DNA from: Anaerolineales bacterium
Lineage (GTDB): Bacteria; Chloroflexota; Anaerolineae; Promineifilales; Promineifilaceae
DNA length: 6,091 bases
NCBI GenBank assembly: GCA_020432595.1
Contig: JAGQGA010000356.1
Location: forward strand, 1-6,091
Direction of reading: 5' to 3'
Each line of letters opens with the position of its first letter. Position 1 is the first letter of the stretch. The translations under genes were made by a program, and so were the position numbers. Shown here one piece after another: positions 4,935 to 6,091 of the stretch. The notes beneath the pieces are model-generated. The model did not search any database. It had not been told where the DNA came from and saw only the letters and a list, made by a program, of their open reading frames with translations.

Positions 4935-6091
4935 TTATTTACGCATGATAATCGGCAAGGACACGCGGAAGCTGTCGTTGTCGATAATGGTCATGACGGC
5001 AGAACTGGGTGAACCCAGGGTTGCCCCTCCGGTGGGGTTGCTCAACGTCACTGTCAGGGTTTCGTTGCCTTCCTCCCACGGATCATCAAGAATGGTTAAG
5101 GTGACATTCTTGCTGGTTTGGCCGGGGCTGAAAGTCAGCGTGCCTGAACTGGCAGCCAGGAAGTCGGTGCCCATGGTTGCCGTGTTGCCCACAATGGTGT
5201 AGTTCACGGTGACGGTGCTGGCTGCTGCCTGCGACAAGCGCACCTCCATGGCCGTGGAGTTGGCTGTTTCGGGGCGGCTGTACTGGCTGGCGCTAAACTG
5301 AACCGTGACGCTGGGTGCAGCATCGTTATCCAGAATTTCAACCGTCGTTTCGTTAAAGAAGTCGAGGTTGGCATTCGAGGGATTGCTTAAAAGCAGCTTC
5401 ATGGTTTCGGTTGGTTCCAGCAGGCCGTCATCCACCAGGACAATGGCGATGGTCTTCATTGTCTCGCCAGCGGCAAAGGAGAGCTTGCCAGATGACGGGG
5501 TGGCGATGTAGTCGGCCGGAGTGGTGGCTGTTCCTGGCGTGGTTACATAATCTACCAGCACCGGGAAGCCTGAGGCATTGCTCAACTCGACTTCAACGTT
5601 GACCACGCCAGCACCTTCGCTGATTTCGTAGGTGGGCCGATGGAAGCGGACAATGGGGGCTTCGTCGTCATCGAGAATGGTAAGAACGGCCGTTGTGCTG
5701 GCACCCGTTGCCGCCCCATCCACATTACTCAGCGTCAAATTCACCGTCTCATCCGCTTCATCCATAGTGTCATTCCGCACCGGAATCACAATGTTCTTGG
5801 TCAGCTCCCCAGCCGCAAACGTGACCGTCCCAGAGGTGGTTGTGTAATCGTCGCCCGCCGTTGCCGTGCCGTTGCTGGTAGCATAGTTCAGCGTGATCGG
5901 CCGGCCGGAAGCCGTGTCCAAAGCAATACTCACCGTCGCAATGCCACTATCCTCTGCCACGCTGTAGTTACTTTGGGCAAATCCCACCGTGGCTGGACTA
6001 TCATCATCCACAATGGTAATTGTCGCCGCGCTTGGAGAGGTCAGCGTTGCATTCACCGGGCTTGACAGCACAAAGTTGATCGTCTCATTCA
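4935..6091 (-). CDS. Secreted Calx-beta repeat protein, 3' part only (5' end beyond the right edge)
   Basis: The frame is open to the window edge, with 384 residues visible. It begins inside a Calx-beta domain (NETINFVLSSP, ending IVDDDS at visible residues 1-31), followed by three full domains at about 32-143, 144-257 and 258-373. Each has the family pattern: a 'TATxGDDY'-like turn, 'GTxTFxxGE/Q' and an acidic close (DDDE, DNDA, DNDS). The protein ends in FRVSLPIIMRK, matching the tail of the downstream paralogue. Calx-beta domains are immunoglobulin-like beta sandwiches known to bind Ca2+ in Na+/Ca2+ exchangers and in many bacterial surface proteins. The protein is probably exported, but its signal peptide is not in view. 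A GTG at 6071 is internal to a domain and is not a credible start. It lies directly upstream of the complete paralogue on the same strand. The substrate or partner cannot be told. Confidence 0.88.
   Translation of the reverse strand, partial: NETINFVLSSPVNATLTSPSAATITIVDDDSPATVGFAQSNYSVAEDSGIATVSIALDTASGRPITLNYATSNGTATAGDDYTTTSGTVTFAAGELTKNIVIPVRNDTMDEADETVNLTLSNVDGAATGASTTAVLTILDDDEAPIVRFHRPTYEISEGAGVVNVEVELSNASGFPVLVDYVTTPGTATTPADYIATPSSGKLSFAAGETMKTIAIVLVDDGLLEPTETMKLLLSNPSNANLDFFNETTVEILDNDAAPSVTVQFSASQYSRPETANSTAMEVRLSQAAASTVTVNYTIVGNTATMGTDFLAASSGTLTFSPGQTSKNVTLTILDDPWEEGNETLTVTLSNPTGGATLGSPSSAVMTIIDNDSFRVSLPIIMRK

Larger units (their letters stand above)
415..5694. repeat. Dispersed 10-base palindrome AACGGCCGTT, 11 exact copies across the window
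   Basis: Exact copies start at 415, 519, 918, 1204, 1785, 2241, 2586, 2925, 3264, 4551 and 5685. One-mismatch copies lie at 1339-1348 (TACGGCCGTT) and 3723-3732 (AACGGCCGAT). Four exact copies are in queA, six in the complete Calx-beta gene and one in the partial one. Ten are read as Thr-Ala-Val, and the copy at 415 is read in another frame as Asn-Gly-Arg. The copies at 2241, 2586, 2925 and 3264 sit at the equivalent place in four Calx-beta domains and may be inherited by duplication; the others are in unrelated contexts. Confidence 0.9.

Noticed and set aside
6069..6071. GTG as the start of the partial Calx-beta gene
   Set aside because: The frame continues upstream to the window edge with family-like residues (NETINF), so this is an internal valine.

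Overview
The window looks like bacterial chromosome of moderately high GC. It holds one housekeeping gene and two large genes for secreted repeat proteins. My best guess for the source is a Chloroflexota bacterium, for example an Anaerolineae-type filament. That guess rests on secreted Calx-beta arrays, a C-terminal 'LPII-x-R' tail that I associate from memory with exported proteins of that phylum, and short dispersed repeats. No marker in the window proves it.

Layout: bases 1-153 are intergenic and carry a short 14-base tandem repeat. Bases 154-1264 (+) encode QueA, an enzyme of queuosine tRNA modification. The gene is interrupted by one extra T in a T6 run (1148-1153), so the uncorrected frame stops at 1203 although the conserved C-terminus is intact in the next frame up to 1264. 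Bases 1269-1328 form a strong hairpin between convergent genes, its arms built from an 8-base unit. Bases 1338-4667 (-) encode a 1109-residue secreted protein: signal peptide, an unclassified beta-rich (possibly propeller-like) region of about 380 residues, six tandem Calx-beta domains and a short tail. Bases 4668-4934 are an intergenic spacer with two hairpins. Bases 4935-6091 (-) are the 3' part of a second Calx-beta protein, whose start lies beyond the right edge; it ends in nearly the same tail.

The two minus-strand genes are tandem paralogues with the same architecture and are probably cell-surface or extracellular Ca2+-binding adhesion or matrix proteins. queA has no evident functional link to them and simply converges on them.

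The most unusual signal is not a gene. The 10-base perfect palindrome AACGGCCGTT occurs 11 times exactly in 6.1 kb, in all three genes and on both coding strands, plus two one-mismatch copies, one of which overlaps a stop codon. About 0.006 copies are expected by chance. It resembles in kind the highly iterated palindrome HIP1 of cyanobacteria, but with a different sequence.
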